64,000 bases of DNA from Capsicum annuum (lineage: Eukaryota; Streptophyta; Magnoliopsida; Solanales; Solanaceae), in assembly GCF_002878395.1 (NCBI RefSeq), contig NC_061119.1, forward strand, positions 39,881,882 to 39,945,881, read 5' to 3'. Below, piece by piece: positions 1 to 13,544 of the stretch; position 1 is the stretch's first letter; each line of letters opens with the position of its first letter. A model generated the notes under the pieces. It was given only the letters and a program-made list of their open reading frames with translations, was not told the DNA's origin and ran no database searches. A program made the position numbers and the translations under genes.

Positions 1-1465
1 AAGGCCTCCATCCTTGGGTTCACTCGATGCTAAATTCTACTCTCATTTGAACAAAAACTGAACTGAATTTTAGTTTATACTAGATTGGACTGAATTGCTA
101 CTAATATTACTATTTGACTGAATTGAACTGAGTTCACTGAGTTTTGTGGACTGATGGAATACTATTAAATTCTATTAACTGATTGAGCAAAGAGTGCTAC
201 TGAGGTCTACACTGAGTCCTGTGACTGAATTACAAATACTATTGAGATTTACTGGGTTTTTGCAAATGGTTGAGTTCTACTGATCGAGTCACTACTGAGA
301 TTACTTCAGAACGGACACTGGCTCTAAGTAAACAGCTAAATTATCGAGTATTAAATGCCCTCAGGACTCTATAGCATGAAAATAAAGCATCACATGAACT
401 TGCTTAGCATAAGCAAGCACATTGAATTCATAATGCATCTATAGAGACATCTTATCAAACTCTTGCATGGTATTACTTGCAAAAAAGCTAGCATGCCATG
501 ATTTCTTTCCCTTATTAGTTCACATAAATAATTCATCAAGCACTTGGTGAGCATACATATGTATATAACACTAAACAACAAGTAGACATCATAATTTAAA
601 TCCCCATTGACAATTTCAAAGGTTTTACATGGATCCTCATAATATTACATACATATCAGTTAACCTCACATGAACGTATCATAAAGCATGGATTAGAATC
701 CCAATTAATCATTATAAAAATGAACATAATCAAACCTAATATACAATTCTTGAAATCCATAAACTTGAAATTTAAAAATAGTTTCTTGGACTCCAAGGGT
801 GGACGGAACCCTTGGATGAACACTTTACATACCTTAGTTAATGAATTCTGAGAGATTGATGGTGAGTTCTTGAGTTCTTGATTAGAAATTTGAACACCTA
901 AGGTTTTGTTCTTGAGAAATTTTGAGAATAAATGAGTATAATTGCTCTCCAATGGGTTTAATTTCGTGTTTTGGAGGCTGAAGGGCATGGAGAAAAGACC
1001 TAATTAACCCTGAGGACGCGGCCTTTTAATGCTTATAAACTGTGTTACCAACACGTAGGCCGATGCGTCGTGTTATTGGCATTGACGCATAGCCAACGTG
1101 CCGCATTGGGTCCGCATCAGTTCACCAGAATTTGCACTGAAGTTGGGAAAAAACTATCTTATCGACATGATGGTCGTTGCGACGCATCGAGACCGTGTTG
1201 ACCCACTATTTTGGACACTCAAACATGGTCTAAACAAGATCCAAAAATTTCAAAACTTATGCGGGAACATCTATTGACCTTACTGATCACGAATCAACTC
1301 TAATATCAATATTTAAGGGACGTAAAGGTCTCAAAATAAGATTGTCAACTTTTGAAGGCTAAAATGGTACTAAGTCTGAATACTTAACTAATATATTCTA
1401 AGTCTGGGACCCCTTAGCAAGCTTAAAAGACAGAGTTAAGCTAGAAAAATTTGTGGGGTCTTACA
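1..1465 (-). repeat. LTR fragment of a large LTR retrotransposon, cut by window edge
   Basis: Read on the minus strand this begins TGTAAGACCCCAC at 1465 and continues TTTTTCTAGC. The repeat at 55968-58527 starts TGTAATACCCCGT on the minus strand and also continues TTTTTTCTAGC. The phrase CATCCTTGGGTTC near position 10 recurs near 57055, followed in both by similar ACTGA-rich text, so the two are diverged copies of one LTR family. No coding sequence is visible. The internal part of this copy, if any, lies left of the window. The superfamily is uncertain; a Gypsy-type LTR is most likely from its length. Confidence 0.6.
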
Positions 1466-2284
1466 ATATATATATATATATATATCAATGATACAAATTC
1501 TATGTACATCCTATTAAAAATGCATATTCTATATAACAATGATACATTTTTTATCCGTAAATTAATTGATTTGCTTTTTCTATGAACTATTAATATGGTA
1601 TTTGGATTGTATCTATATGGTATATGAACTGTATCTGAACTATCTGAGCCAAAATGACCCAAATTATAACATGACCATAATATGGAATTTGTGTGGATCA
1701 ACTAGCCATGACTATCTAATGACCCAAATATGAGTCAATTGTTTGAAAAGGATCCGCCCATTCTTTTTCGTTTTTATAGGTAGAGCCGGCAATAAGACAT
1801 GCCATGCATCTTCGGTCTTTGGAGCAAACACTTTATTCCAAGAGATCATGAGACCTTCCCCTTATAAGTTAAGCACTAGGATATGTCACTAATTAAATTT
1901 GTTACCTTTTATATAATGAACCAACCCATATTCATAATCTCAAATACAGAAATTAGGCATAAGTGAAAAAAAAGGAAGAATCAACCTCACTGATCTTCAT
2001 CCATTGTACTAATTTTACTTAGTGTTACTCTGTTTGTTAGAAGTCTAGATACAAATCTTGTTAGCAAAGAATGTTTTTTATTTTAAGAAGAACAAGACTT
2101 TTTGTTATAATAATTTGGCACAAAAGGCAACAAATAAGCATGATCATGAAGGAATTGCATTTAATTTTGCATTTGAAATTATGAAGAAAATCTCAAGGTT
2201 GTGACAGTTGTTGTATATAGAAAAGATCCATTACCTTAAGGGAATTTATAGCAAATGTCTTTAACAAATAGATTTTCAGTACAT
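1466..2284. other. Unassigned spacer with (TA)n tract
   Basis: It opens with a short (AT)n run at 1466-1485. The remainder is A+T-rich unique-looking sequence. I see no coding signature, terminal repeat or recognisable element. Confidence 0.5.
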
Positions 2285-2297
2285 AAATGACACGTTC
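2285..2297. repeat. Target-site duplication of the LINE (left copy)
   Basis: AAATGACACGTTC here matches AAATGACACATTC at 20072-20084 in 12 of 13 bases. It directly abuts the T-run that is the LINE poly(A) tail on the minus strand. Confidence 0.85.
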
Positions 2298-3982
2298 TTT
2301 TTTTTGGTTAATAGGAAAATGCATTAAGATAAGTAAAGATTAGGGTTACTTACAAACACCGAATTCCACTCAATCCAATTGCAAAACAAAGCAAAAGGAG
2401 TTATCATTAGTAGAACTTGTTACAAAAACATTGACAAGTCTTTCAAAATAAGTTCCAGCTATATCTGCCCAAACCACTCCCCAAGCACACATTGGTGGAA
2501 CTACAAAAATGGGCGTCTCCTGCAGATCAGTTGTCAGTGCTCCTAGCTTAGCCATGGCGTCTGCTACTCTATTTTGCTCTCTAAGTAAATGGCTACCTCG
2601 CCTTCCTAGATTTCTTATTCTTAACCTGCATTCATCAATTAAATCATCATAGAGTAAGTTACTAACTTTCAGCATGGTTATTATATCCTTGGAGTCTATG
2701 TTGATTTCAAGAGGTATGAGTTGATGCTCTTCAGCTATCTCAGTCCCTTAACTAAGGCAATGAGTTCCATTTGGTTATTGGTGGTATGGAGGAAGTGTCT
2801 AGAAAAACTAATTTACCACCCTCCCCTACTGTTCCTAATTATTCCCCCCAATCCCATCCTTTCCATAGTTATTTATGCATGAGTCATTGGTATTAAGCTT
2901 ATAAAAGAAGTGTGCAGGAGGGTATCATTTCACATTAATAGTGGTCAACTTAGGAGCATGTAAAATTTTGTTGCTAGCCATATGGTAGAACTCAACTACT
3001 TTCATATGAATACAATGGAAGTTGAGAATATCCTTTTTGTTGTTGAAAGAATTGGAGTTCCTATTCTTCAAAATTGCCCAAAGAGTAAAAGGAAGGATAT
3101 TATACCACAGGAGAAGTCTGTCAAACTTCTTATTCTTTATCTTTCTCTAGGTGTTTGCCAAATTTTGATTGTAAAATATGGAGATGGTAATCCCCAGGGC
3201 TTTCCCTTTTTCAATGATGTGATACCAAGTATCCACAGACTAGGGGCACTAGAAAAAGATGTGATGTCCTCAGAAGAATGATTGCAGCTGAAACAGCTAG
3301 GGGGAATATTAAGTCCCATGTTAGAGAGAGTGAGTTTGGTAGCCACAAGAAAACTTAATTTTTTGGGGGGGGAGTGGATTTTCCAAATCCAATTAAAATA
3401 ATTATGGTCTTCCCTTGAATTCTTCCTTAGGCCTTAGTTTATAAAAGAGTAAGCACTTTTGCTTGTGAAGAGACCATTGTCAGAGTTGGACCAGATGAAG
3501 TGGTCGGAGTTAATTCTAGAGTTATGTCTGGAGATGTTGGTTATAATCTTGGCAATGGGATTAGGGATTTGAATGGAGAGGGTGCCCATATTTCAAGAGT
3601 GGTTACGCCAAATAGAGTTCAACTTGATGTTAGACAGGGCATGGTGGAGAGGGCCTTGTGTAAGGCTTCTAAGAGGTAGACTATTAGGCAGCCATTTGTC
3701 CATCCAGAAGTTGATTTTATAACCATTGTGGACAATTCATTGAGAAGCTTTGGTGCAATTCTCCCATCCTAGCTGTAAGCTTTTTCAAGTGTTGGAGGTA
3801 ATTTTCTTGGTAGTTCTTCTCTGGTTGGTGTACTTGTTTCTAACCATAGACGTCCAGAGCTTGTTTGGATGGTAGTGATATCTCCAAGACAGACTTCTGA
3901 GTATGGTTTCATTTTTGGTTCAGTTCCTTTATATGCCCAATCTACCTTCTCTCTTAGGAAGAGTAAGGGCATTCCAGTTTAT
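2298..3982 (-). mobile_element. L1-type LINE, 3' half (interrupted by the Ogre-like element)
   Basis: This is the 3' part of a minus-strand non-LTR retrotransposon. It ends in a short poly(A), seen as eight T at 2298-2305, next to a 13-bp target duplication. The 5' part is at 15434-20071; the two halves together are about 6.3 kb, a normal length for a full plant L1. At the break the protein reads to the same point from both sides: right half ending IHLI, left half resuming with a degraded match to the expected NWNALTLPKREGRLGI. Confidence 0.9.
2370..3982 (-). pseudogene. LINE ORF2 C-terminal part: zinc-binding RT region and RNase H
   Basis: This is the degenerate C-terminal third of a LINE ORF2 polyprotein. 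Read right to left it holds the end of the RT/thumb region (KREGRLGI-like, then LASLAW-like remnants), the plant zf-RVT region (PPKKLSFLVATKLTLSNMG, then CNHSSEDI) and an RNase H of the plant L1 kind: TNDSCINNYGKDGIGG, EINIDSKDIITMLKVSNL, REQNRVADAMAKLGA. The last, unbroken stretch is 2370-2675. Several stops and frameshifts lie upstream, so it is dead. It was separated from its RT by the LTR element at 3983-15433. Confidence 0.85.
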
Positions 3983-5918
3983 TGCCACCCCCGTTTTTTA
4001 CCAAAAAGACTATTTTTATATTTGAAAAAAGGTTTTATTATTCAAGTGACTAAAAATGAAAATTTGTTTTGAAAATGATTTTTACAATTAAACTCACAGT
4101 CACCACTTGGCATAAATCGGGTGTGCCAAGTCACCTTTAAAAATCCTTTTTCAAAATGATTTGACACTTTAAACTGGTCCACAAACAGAGATTTTGGTTA
4201 AGGAATTTTACTAACAGAGGGAAAGGTATTAGGCACCCTTCGGTCCCGTGGTTCAACCACAGTCTCTTCGTGAAGTATATTGGCTAGTATGACATTATGA
4301 AATATATAAACCAACAAAACACATAAACAAGAAAAACAAACAATCAAAACTTCAAAAATAGTGTCCAATCCAATTTATTACAAACCAAAATAAAAATGTT
4401 GAATTAAAAACCTAAAATACTCTAATTACCCTAGCTATGATTTACCCTATGCCTCGAGCCTTGATCACGAGTCTCCTTTACGCATATGATACTTCGGGAT
4501 ATTTCCTAGTGAATAAGTACAATATGCCTTAGGGCATTCCCCGGCAAATGAATACAATTTCAGTTCCTTGCGACAAAAGAGAAATCATTCAACCAAACAT
4601 CCAAATATTTAACAATACACAATTCCTAAATTTGCCTACTCAACCTATCATTTGCCTGCCAATTTTGACCTATCATGGTACTATTGTATTCAACGACATC
4701 AATGTTTACTCCAAATTAAACCACTTACAATGAATCAAAATAAATCTGCATTCACTTTTATCAATGTCAATCCCTTTTCCTAAAAGTTCATTCCTAAGTA
4801 ATATGATTTTAATTTCCAAATGAGATATCATTTCATCACAATCCATAATCAAGTAAATCAACAACGAACCAACACAAAAAATTATTTATTACCGAAAAGG
4901 ATCAATAAAAACACAATGTTCAATTCAATGCATCGAATATAATAAATAATGAAATAAAAGAAGACAAGAGTAGAGTTGAACCTTAATTGACGATTTCAAT
5001 ATCCCGAGCAAAGATAGAGCAGCGTTTGAAAAAAACCTCAATTCAAACCTTAACATGAACAATCCCAGTTTCAATTTATAATTAATTCTTAGGCGATAGA
5101 TCTATTTTGCTTGGTTTCTGGTGGATTTCCATTGGAGCTGATTGGATTTCCAACTAGAGCTCACCAGTTTACGTATTTTTGGTGGTACCTGACATTAGAA
5201 CAGTAACAGTGGTGGCGGTAGAGTAATTGGGTATTGGTTTAACTAATTTTAGGGGGGTTTAGAGCTGGTTTTGAGAGATTTAGGGAGGTAGTGCTTGAGT
5301 TGTTTCACTGGAACAGTGAGCTCTGGTGGTGAACAATTATTTTTCTCCCTTTTTTTTCTTTCCTTCTTCTCAATCTCTCTCTCTTTGTTTCTCGCTCAGT
5401 CTCTCTTAATTCCCCCCTATTTCATCAATTTTTCTTAATATTTTCCTATTTTTTATGTGTCCATTGCTCTCTCTGTATTACTCTCGCCATTTTTCTATCT
5501 CCATCAGTGTATGTGTAGAAGAGAATCTATCAGTATGTAGAGTATGTGTCCATATTTAATGAAAATTGGGGGCCTTTTTTAGAATATGTTGGTGTCCATC
5601 TGTTTGTGAGTTGTATGTGTTATGTTCTAACCCTCATTCTCCTCCGTGAATGGTGAGTGTCTGTTCTGTTAAAGGGGAGGGGAAAACATAAAAGAGAGTA
5701 GGGTAGGGAGTACGTAGGTATAGGGTTGTGGTGAGGTAGGTAAGGTTCTCATTCTTTATCAGATAAAATGGTTAATTTGTTATCAAGTTGCTATTTTTGT
5801 TGAGAAATTGTTGTTTTTATCTTTTTATGGAAAAGTGTTAAAATGAGGTGGGGTTTATGGTAAGGTGGGCTAAATAGATAAACTCAGCTTTGGGGAGGGG
5901 CAAAACTACGTGTCTACA
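3983..5918 (-). repeat. 3' LTR of the Ogre-like element
   Basis: This 1.94-kb repeat aligns along its length with 13545-15433. Shared landmarks include TTTACCAAAAAGA at the left, a GTTCAACCACAGTC phrase, GGCGATAGATCTG/ATTT, and CTCTCTC-rich text near the right end. Many substitutions and small gaps separate the copies, so the insertion is old. No coding sequence. Confidence 0.88.
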
Positions 5919-5933
5919 TTATGCCCTATTTGG
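5919..5933 (-). promoter_or_regulatory. Polypurine tract of the Ogre-like element
   Basis: On the minus strand CCAAATAGGGCATAA lies directly before the TG of the 3' LTR. It is the expected plus-strand priming site by position and by its purine-rich core. Confidence 0.6.
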
Positions 5934-6416
5934 ATGTAAACACAAAGTGTTTACAGATAAAAAAGTAGACAACAAAAAAGAATTTTGACCCGATCATTAT
6001 TCGAATGGAAGAAACAAGAATACAGAGTACAACCAAGTCCTGATTTTAGGCATCCTACCTATCCTAAGTTTTGTGGTGATCAGGTCATATCTAGTTTTTA
6101 GGGTTAAAACAATAGGGACTATACCAAATTGGAGAGTCGAGTGAGGTTCTGTTCAGGTTCCGATCCGCGGCTCTGTTATTACATCTAAAAATAAAATTAC
6201 AAGTTAAAAAAAATAAATGCAATAACAAAAGTTCTATCTATTCAACTTCCCTTAGATATTGACTTGAGTCTTCAGTGCTTTAAAAAGTGATAAAAGCTCT
6301 GATCTTCTTTGGATTGAACTTGAGAATAATTTTTTCTCTACACAAAATCTAGTATTGGAGATGAACTTAAAGATTGACCATGTTCTGTTGGGGGAACTTC
6401 TAAGTTTGAACCTGAA

Positions 6417-7395
6417 TTTAAAAATCTTCACCCTATTCTCTAGGCGGGCTCCTGACTTGCTATTTCATCACCTTGTAGCTTGGCCTTCAATTTCTTTACC
6501 CTGTTCTCCGGGTGGGCTCCTGACTTCCAATTTCATCACCCCATTCTCCGGACAGGCTTCTGACTTGCAATTTCATCACCTTGTTCTCCAGACGAGCTCC
6601 CGACTTGCAGTTTTCTCACCATGTTCCTAAGGCGGGCTCCTGACTTGAAATTTCTTCAATCTGCTGACTTTTAATTTCATCACCATGTTAGTCAGGTGGG
6701 CTCCTGACTTTTAATTTCATCACCCTATTCTCTAGGCTATCTCCCAACTTGTAATTTTCTCATCCTATTTTCTGGGTGGACTCCTGACTTATAATTTCCT
6801 CACCCTGTTCTCCAGGATGGCTCTTGAATTTCAATTTCATCACCTTGTTCTCCAGGTGGCTCCTGACTTATAATTTCATCATTCTTTTCTCCGGGCAGAC
6901 TCTTGACTTGCAATTTCATCACCTTATTATTTGGGCAGGCTCCCGACTTGCTAGTTCATCATTCTGTTCTCCAAGAGGACTCCCGACTTGCAATTTCATC
7001 ACCTTATTCTCCGGGTGGGCTCTCGTCTTGCTATTTCATTATCATGTTCTCTGGATAGATTCCTAACTTGTAATTTCCTCGCCATGTTCTCCGGCTGAAA
7101 TCCTGACTTATAATTTCTTCACCTTGTTCTTCAGGCGAGCTCCTGACTTTCAATTTCATCACCTTGTTCCGGGGTAGGCTTCTGAATTGCAAATTTCATT
7201 ACCCTATTCTCTGGGCGGGCTCTCAACTTTCAATTTCATCACCTATTCTCCGGGCGGGCTCCCATCTTGCAAATTTCATCACCCTGTTCTCTAGGCAAGT
7301 TCCCAACTTTCAATTTCATCACCCTATTCTCTGGATGGGATCTCGACTTGAAATTTTACTACCCTGTTCTCCAGGCGGGATCCTGAAATCAAAAT
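6417..7395. repeat. Minisatellite, ~40-bp unit, inside the Ogre-like element
   Basis: About two dozen imperfect copies of a unit reading roughly CTGTTCTCCGGGCGGGCTCC then TGACTTGCAATTTCATCACC. Some units have lost the second half. Open frames across it are products of the repeat, not genes. It lies between the 3' LTR and the gag remnants, i.e. in the 3' non-coding part of the element. Confidence 0.9.
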
Positions 7396-8559
7396 CAAAA
7401 CTAGAACAATAATTATCCTAAACAAAAATTATGATAAAGAAAGATTCCATATTCCAGAAAAATAAAGTCTCATTTTCTCGGAGGATCCTAAAGTGAAGTT
7501 CCAAATAACAGAATTAAATTTTCTTTTTGCCCCAGTTTATCATCAAAAAGCTTTGCGGGTGTCAAACCCAATCACAACTACTTGCAACAATGCATAATAC
7601 AGAGATAAATCAAGATTCTGATCAACAAATGCACCTTTTGAGGAAAAATTGAATGACCAAGACCAACAAGACTGTCTCTGAAGAGTAAAAGTGAAAAATT
7701 CTTACTAAAAGAACATATTTTAGGATTGACGGCTCAAATTAAGAAGTCCACCTCCTATCCATGAGACATGAAAGACCCAAATTAGAGAATGTGTCTCATA
7801 GGTGTACAAGATGATTAGTTTTACCATAATTGTGATTACCAAACCTGAACAGCAACACTGCCTCTTGCATTTGCACAAATGAGGAATTGCACCACTGGAT
7901 ATTTGCGCTTTGAAGTCGTTGATTTGAAGTTAACAAGTGTTCTTGTTTCATACAAAGAAAACTAGTGAGTTTAAAATAGGGTAGTTGGCTTGAGGCTTTA
8001 GATTTTGAGGCGATTTCTGTTGTACTTATCCCATTTAATTTTGCTTTCAAGGAATGGCATATGTCATCAACTTATTGCACCATTAAACAAAATATTGATT
8101 ATTAAAAGTGACTCAAAAGCAAACACAGTATCCCCATTTTGCTATGTCTCTCCGATAAATCCTTTGAAGCTTGGTACTTCCTCAATTCCCAAACTTATTT
8201 TCTGACAAAATTTTATGCTTGTTTTGTTTCGACTTACAATTATGTTTCTTTCATGTGCTGGTTTTTTATCTTGCTTTGTGCATTTAAAGAAGTTGGTAAC
8301 AAGTTTTGAAATTCTTTCTCACTTGTTTTGATATGGACTTGACTCAAAAACATAAGATAAATGATTTTCTATTCGAATGACAGACTTAGAAGCATAAAAC
8401 AGAAAAATAGAGAAGAAAGAAAAGACGATTTGTGTCCTTTTTGACGATTTGTGTCCTTTTTTAAAAAAAATAGAGAAAAGAAAAAAAAAATCTAAAAATG
8501 GCCCTGAAATTGAGTTGCTTCCTTAGGTCAATTGCACTATTAGACCTCATTCGGCTAGT
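7396..8559. other. Internal Ogre-like sequence without recognisable coding
   Basis: A+T-rich, no domain signature on either strand. Short open frames at 7796-8205 on both strands overlap each other and have no recognisable product. Confidence 0.5.
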
Positions 8560-8955
8560 GACACCTTGAAGGGTTTCCGCCAACAAACCTCTCTCATTTT
8601 CTTTCTCTCAGCTCACCATTGCCTTATGATGTCCATGAGGATTTTCACCAATGGGGCTCTCTTATTTTCATTTCTCTCAAACTCAGTGCCTGTGCGGATT
8701 CTCGTCAGTAAGACTACTCATTTTCATTTCTCTCAGCTCACCATCATTTTGCGGTATTCATGACAATTTTCACCAATAATACTCTATGATACTTTATCAT
8801 TATTTCTCTTAACTCACAATCATCTTATGAGGCTCGTGAGGATTTTCACCGATAAAACTCTCTCTTTTTTTATCTCTCTATACTTACCATCACCTTACGG
8901 TGCCCGTGAGGATTATCATTGATAAGACTCTCTCATTTTTATTTCTCTTCTGATT
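8560..8955. repeat. Second tandem repeat of the Ogre-like element, ~70-85-bp unit
   Basis: Four to five imperfect units each containing TCTCTCAGCTCACCAT, then a phrase like CTTATGATGTCCATGAGG, then ATTTTCACCAATGGGGCTCT. The unit is unrelated to the 40-bp array at 6417-7395. No coding potential is inferred. Confidence 0.8.
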
Positions 8956-10102
8956 CCTTATGCTGAGGAAGACAAGCAGTTCCCAAAATGCATCATCATA
9001 TATATTGCATGCTTAGCCTTATCATTCTCAAAGATTGATATAAAGGTCTTTCTTTGGTTGTAAGTTGTATTTTGGATAGAGTTAGAAAGAAAGAATACAA
9101 CTTGTACTTTTTCTTGATTCTGATTTCTTCTTCTTTTTTTTCATTGACTCTTTTATCTTGAAGACTTTTTCTGGATCTATTTTTCTTGACTCTCTTCTTT
9201 TTTGTTTTGGATACATTTTTTCTCTCTTTTTTTCTTGAAATTTTTCTTACTCTATTCTTTTACTCAACACTTTTTCTTGAACTTTGCTGACTCTATCTTG
9301 ATTCCAAAAGAGAGGTATGAAAGAAAAATATAATTAAAGCTCAAACAGGGTAAACAAAGGATGACACCATGTTTAGAAACATAATGGAATGTTTTTGTCA
9401 TATCAATCCTTAAAAAAGCAAGAACATAACGTGCAATATGAAAGTGGGAGATGAAGATCATTTATGATATTTTTTAAAGCACTAACTTGACCTGAGCATT
9501 TGTTTTACTTCTTTTTCTACACTTGTCAAACATACAACTCCACCTTTGTTGTACACCCTTCACATTGAATGACCCATGCTTTCGCGGAGCTGATTTTCTT
9601 TCTGTTTCTCTTGATATAGGATTGTTCATCCACTGTTTGACCTAAATGAGATATGCCTTTCAACTGATGATCAAGTTATTATTGTGACTCTCATTTCAAA
9701 TAAGGCTTCAACTTGGTCACTAAATGTCTCAACACCCTAGCTATTTCCTCAGATGTTTGTTTTCAAACTTTAGCCCTCTAATTCAATGTTTTGTGATTAA
9801 ACTAGATTTCAAAATCTGGCTGAAAATTCCATAAGCATGTCATATCACTAGAATCAAAATAAAATGTATTGTGAAAAGAAGACAAACAAACAAGTTAAAA
9901 AGCAAAAGAAAAAGGGACACTCCATTTAGTTGAAAGAAAAGATAGAAGGGTTTGAACATAAACGACAGACAGACAAAACAAGATAGATCTTGAACTACCA
10001 CCCTGAAATAATTCAGATAAATGAAAAGAAAAGAAAAAAAAATACCAAAACCCCTTTCCTAGTAAGGAGAGGAGTATCTTCTCAATTTTTGAGCTTGACA
10101 TC
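8956..10102. other. Internal Ogre-like sequence, no recognised gene
   Basis: Pyrimidine-rich stretch (about 9115-9270) followed by A+T-rich DNA. No protein domain or terminal repeat recognised. Confidence 0.45.
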
Positions 10103-11300
10103 TTAGCCACTGGTTTGCATATCAGCATGACTAGAGCTTCCACTACTGTCAAACACATTCTCTTCAACAAATAATTTCTGGATCCCCATGCTTAAGTCAT
10201 TATTTCCCATGTATTGTGCATTATCGTGTGTTGGTGAAGGATTCTGTGTGACACTCGTAGTGTCAATGTTTTGTACTACGATCAATTTTTCTTGAATCAT
10301 CCTTTCTATTTCTCTTTTCAAAGCACGACAATCTACAATGAGGATCAAAATTTCTTAAATATGGGTTAGGAGTGTATCCAAGTAGAGGAGTTATCATGCT
10401 CAAATGTCACAATATCTGGAATAAACTGGTATACGATTCCCCAGTTAGTGTAAAATTCCTTTGACTTTATCCTCTTTGCAAATTCTGACTTTGGTTGAAC
10501 CTTGTAAATAGATTTTTCTTAGTAAATTTGTGGGGGTTGAGGATGATGTTAAGGAACCAGTATATTCTATTATGGACAAGAAGATGGATGAGCATACAAA
10601 TGTCCATTGTTCAAAGGATACTGAGGAAGTGAAATGGAATATCTTGTGTTTTGAAAAGTAGAACCTTATTGCAGGTAAGTATGTGGATTTGATGTGTAAA
10701 TGCGGGATTAGGACTGAGAATACTGCTGAGTTGGACCTCTTGAGCTCTACTTTTCCCCTGGAATGACAACAAGTTTGTTTTCCTTCTTCTTCCCTTCAGT
10801 TTCCCTTAATTGATTGCAATATAATCTCAAATATTTCATGACATTCTCATGTCCATCATGCTCCTCAAATTTTGATATCTTAAAGTTTGGAGGAAGGTTG
10901 ACATTTGAAGATATCCCTCAGTCCTTATATGAAACATCTGTATAATCTGTAAGTCCTAGGGAACTTTTCATAGCATTTTCTGCACTTTTTATTTTTCCAA
11001 CCATTTTCTCTAGCTCTTCTGGTATGCTAAAATTCTTGTTAAGAAATTTTAGTGGTCCACTTAACTTATATGTAGGCTCAGGAGTATAGTAATGATCATC
11101 AAGAATATTGAACATAGACTCATTAGCAAATTTAAGAAGCGAACATAGACTCATTAGCAGATTCAGGAAGCACAACCGTTTGGTGGATAACGGTTGAAGC
11201 CGCAGTAAAGGGTTGAGCAAAAAAATTAGAGATGATATGTTGTGTTGTGAATGTAGTAGCTTATACTGAGGAGCAAGAAAAAGAGTGGTGGATGTATTGG
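10103..11300 (-). pseudogene. gag: Ogre/Tat-type gag remnant
   Basis: Pieces of an LTR-retrotransposon Gag read on the minus strand. The N-proximal part (11220-10918) has HYYTPEPTYKLSGPLKF, then IPEELEKMVGKIKSAENAM, LGLTDYTDVSYKD, a stop, and on past it VNLPPNFKISKFEEHDGHEN then YLRLYCNQLRETEGKKK. This order is typical of Gag in Ogre/Tat elements of Solanaceae. A C-terminal piece (10348-10103) has CRALKREIERMIQEKLIVVQ then SVTQNPSPTHDNAQYMG. The middle, including the main capsid block, is largely lost (10400-10760 is scrambled), and several stops occur. The function in an intact element would be capsid formation; this copy is non-functional. Confidence 0.7.
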
Positions 11301-13520
11301 GATGCAGTTGACGTGGAATGATTCTAAAGCATGTTGTGGGGCATCGACAACAGTAGAAAATTGACTTTACAATTGTGATGAAAAACTCAAAGTATTTGCC
11401 GGGTCAATAGTGGGAATGGAGGAGGAGTCATCCCACTTCCCCAAGCTCGATACATTTCCATCATTTATTGCCTTAGTCTCACATTTTCTTGCTTTAAACT
11501 CTCATTTTCCTGACTCTTTTATGGATCCATGAAATCACTCTCTATATCCTTGTTGGATAAAATTAACCCTTCCTTGGATTTGTTTTGATGTGGAACACTA
11601 GCCAGAATGTCACAAACCAACCACCTTAAACTAACTGAACAAGAGATAATAATTGTGTTAGAGTTCAAAACTTTCTCAAAATCTTTTCCTCTTTTTTTTC
11701 TTTTAAAAAGATCATCAAACCCAAGAAGGATGCCTACATATCTCACTCCCGAAAGAAGAGAATCAGGTATGCATAGTTCGTGGAGTTTGTCCAAAAAATG
11801 GACAGTCAAACTCTCTTTCATTTTCTTTTTCTTTTTCTTCAAACTTTAAGTAGGAAAGAAAATAATAAGTTGTCAAAAAAAATTGATGAAAATCTTTTTG
11901 AATTTTTCCAGCTTTAAAATCCCTATACAAAATAAAATCTATGATTACTAAATAAAAAAAAAATTTGTATTTTTCATATGGAGAAATGCATGGCTTAACT
12001 AATCTATTACCAAATGAATTCTTCTTTTTTCAAAAGATATTTACACAGTCTTTTTTGAATTTTGATTTTGAAACTCATACAAAAATTAAACCTAAAATTA
12101 TCAAGAAAAAAATCTTTTAGTATTTTTCAGATGAAACAACTCGTGCATACAACTAATCTAAAATGAAGAGAAACTCTTTTTTTCTTTTATCATTATTTTC
12201 AAAAGATACGAACAAAAAATCTTTTTGGATTTTCAATTTTGAATATAATCCCAAAATGGAACCTAAAACTATTAAGGAAAATATTTTTGTATTTTTCTTT
12301 TCAAACCATATATGAAACACCTACTCTAAATAAAGAATAAAGAAATTTTTTCAAATTTTTTAAATAAGATCACCGAACCCTAGAAGGGCCGCCTACGTAT
12401 CTCACTCCCAATAGAGGAGAATCAGGTTCACGTAGTTTATCCAGATTGGATAATTAAGAATTTAATAACAAACTAAACATTGACTTGTGTGACACGACCA
12501 AAGAGAGATGATGAAAAACGTCAATAAAATCTTTTTTGAGTTTTCAATTTAACACTTCACATAAAAACGACACCAACAACTATGAAAGAAATTTCTTTTT
12601 GATATTTTCTACTGAAATTGTTTAAAAATAAAACACCAACAAAAATAAAATACTTTTATGAACTTTCCGACGCAGAAAAATATGAGGACACTAAAAGAAA
12701 AATCTTTTTGCCATTTTCATTATATGAAATGTACAAAACTTCTATCACCTTTTTAAAAATTTTCTTTTGTAAACAGATCCTATTAAAAAAAATTTAAAAT
12801 TTTTGAATTATTAATGTTTGCTAAAGGAAACAAAAGGAAAATATTTTTGATCTTTTGTATTTTGAGAAAACAGCGTGCAAAAGGTAAACAAAAATCTTTG
12901 TGAATTTTTATTGTGAAAAACAAAATCCATAAAGAAAAACACCTAAAAGCTTCGACTCTTTGACTCATTTTTTTCCTAAACACACTTTTTCTTAATTCTA
13001 GCACATGCTTAATCAAATCAGTCCGTCAAAATAACCCTATTACCCTCAAAGATGCAACAATTAGCACATAGGAATGCATTAGGGGTGAGTCTCCTATGAA
13101 GGACCAAGTGGGTCTCGTTAGGTCTCAATATGACACCGATAAGCATGATCTAAAGACTGACCTAGGATGGGGTCCACTAACAAGGTTGTTTAGGGAAGGG
13201 TATGGTCAATAGTGGCTGTGATAGCTTTTCACCCACTCTACATCAGCCGACGACTCCCCCACCTAAGATAAGGATTGCTCAATGAATGGTCGTGTACACA
13301 ACATGTACTACAGGACTTGTTGTGAAAGAACAACTTGGGGTAATGCTTATGATGCCAGATATAAAGTAGTAACACGTAAGAAAAAACAATAAACACGTAG
13401 CACGTAGGCACTCAACAATGCTAAAATAATAACGCAAACAATAACACAAAAAAGGCGTCTATACACCCATAGTGCCAAATTAAGCTGATACAACTCAAAA
13501 TATGAAGCTCAAATTCTAAA
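11301..13520. other. 5' untranslated internal region of the Ogre-like element
   Basis: No coding signature. Two diverged copies of a phrase (GCCTACGTATCTCACTCCC with GAGGAGAATCAGGTTCACGT-like continuation) sit at about 11710-11800 and 12370-12440. Between and after them are repeated short A/T blocks of the form AAAATCTTTTTG-ATTTTC, suggesting a decayed ~90-bp tandem repeat. The region lies between PBS and gag. Confidence 0.5.
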
Positions 13521-13540
13521 AATCCCCAACAGAGTCGTCA
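13521..13540 (-). promoter_or_regulatory. Primer-binding site of the Ogre-like element
   Basis: Minus-strand TGACGACTCTGTTGGGGATT lies four bases inside the 5' LTR end. It resembles the TGGCGACTCTG-type site reported for Ogre/Tat elements (tRNA-Arg class), with A for G at one position. Confidence 0.65.
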
Positions 13541-13544
13541 GAGA

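Noticed and set aside
6355..7412. Three plus-strand frames with similar Phe/His/Leu/Ser-rich repeats
   Set aside because: They are translations of the ~40-bp minisatellite of the Ogre-like element; the frame continues only because the unit lacks stops.
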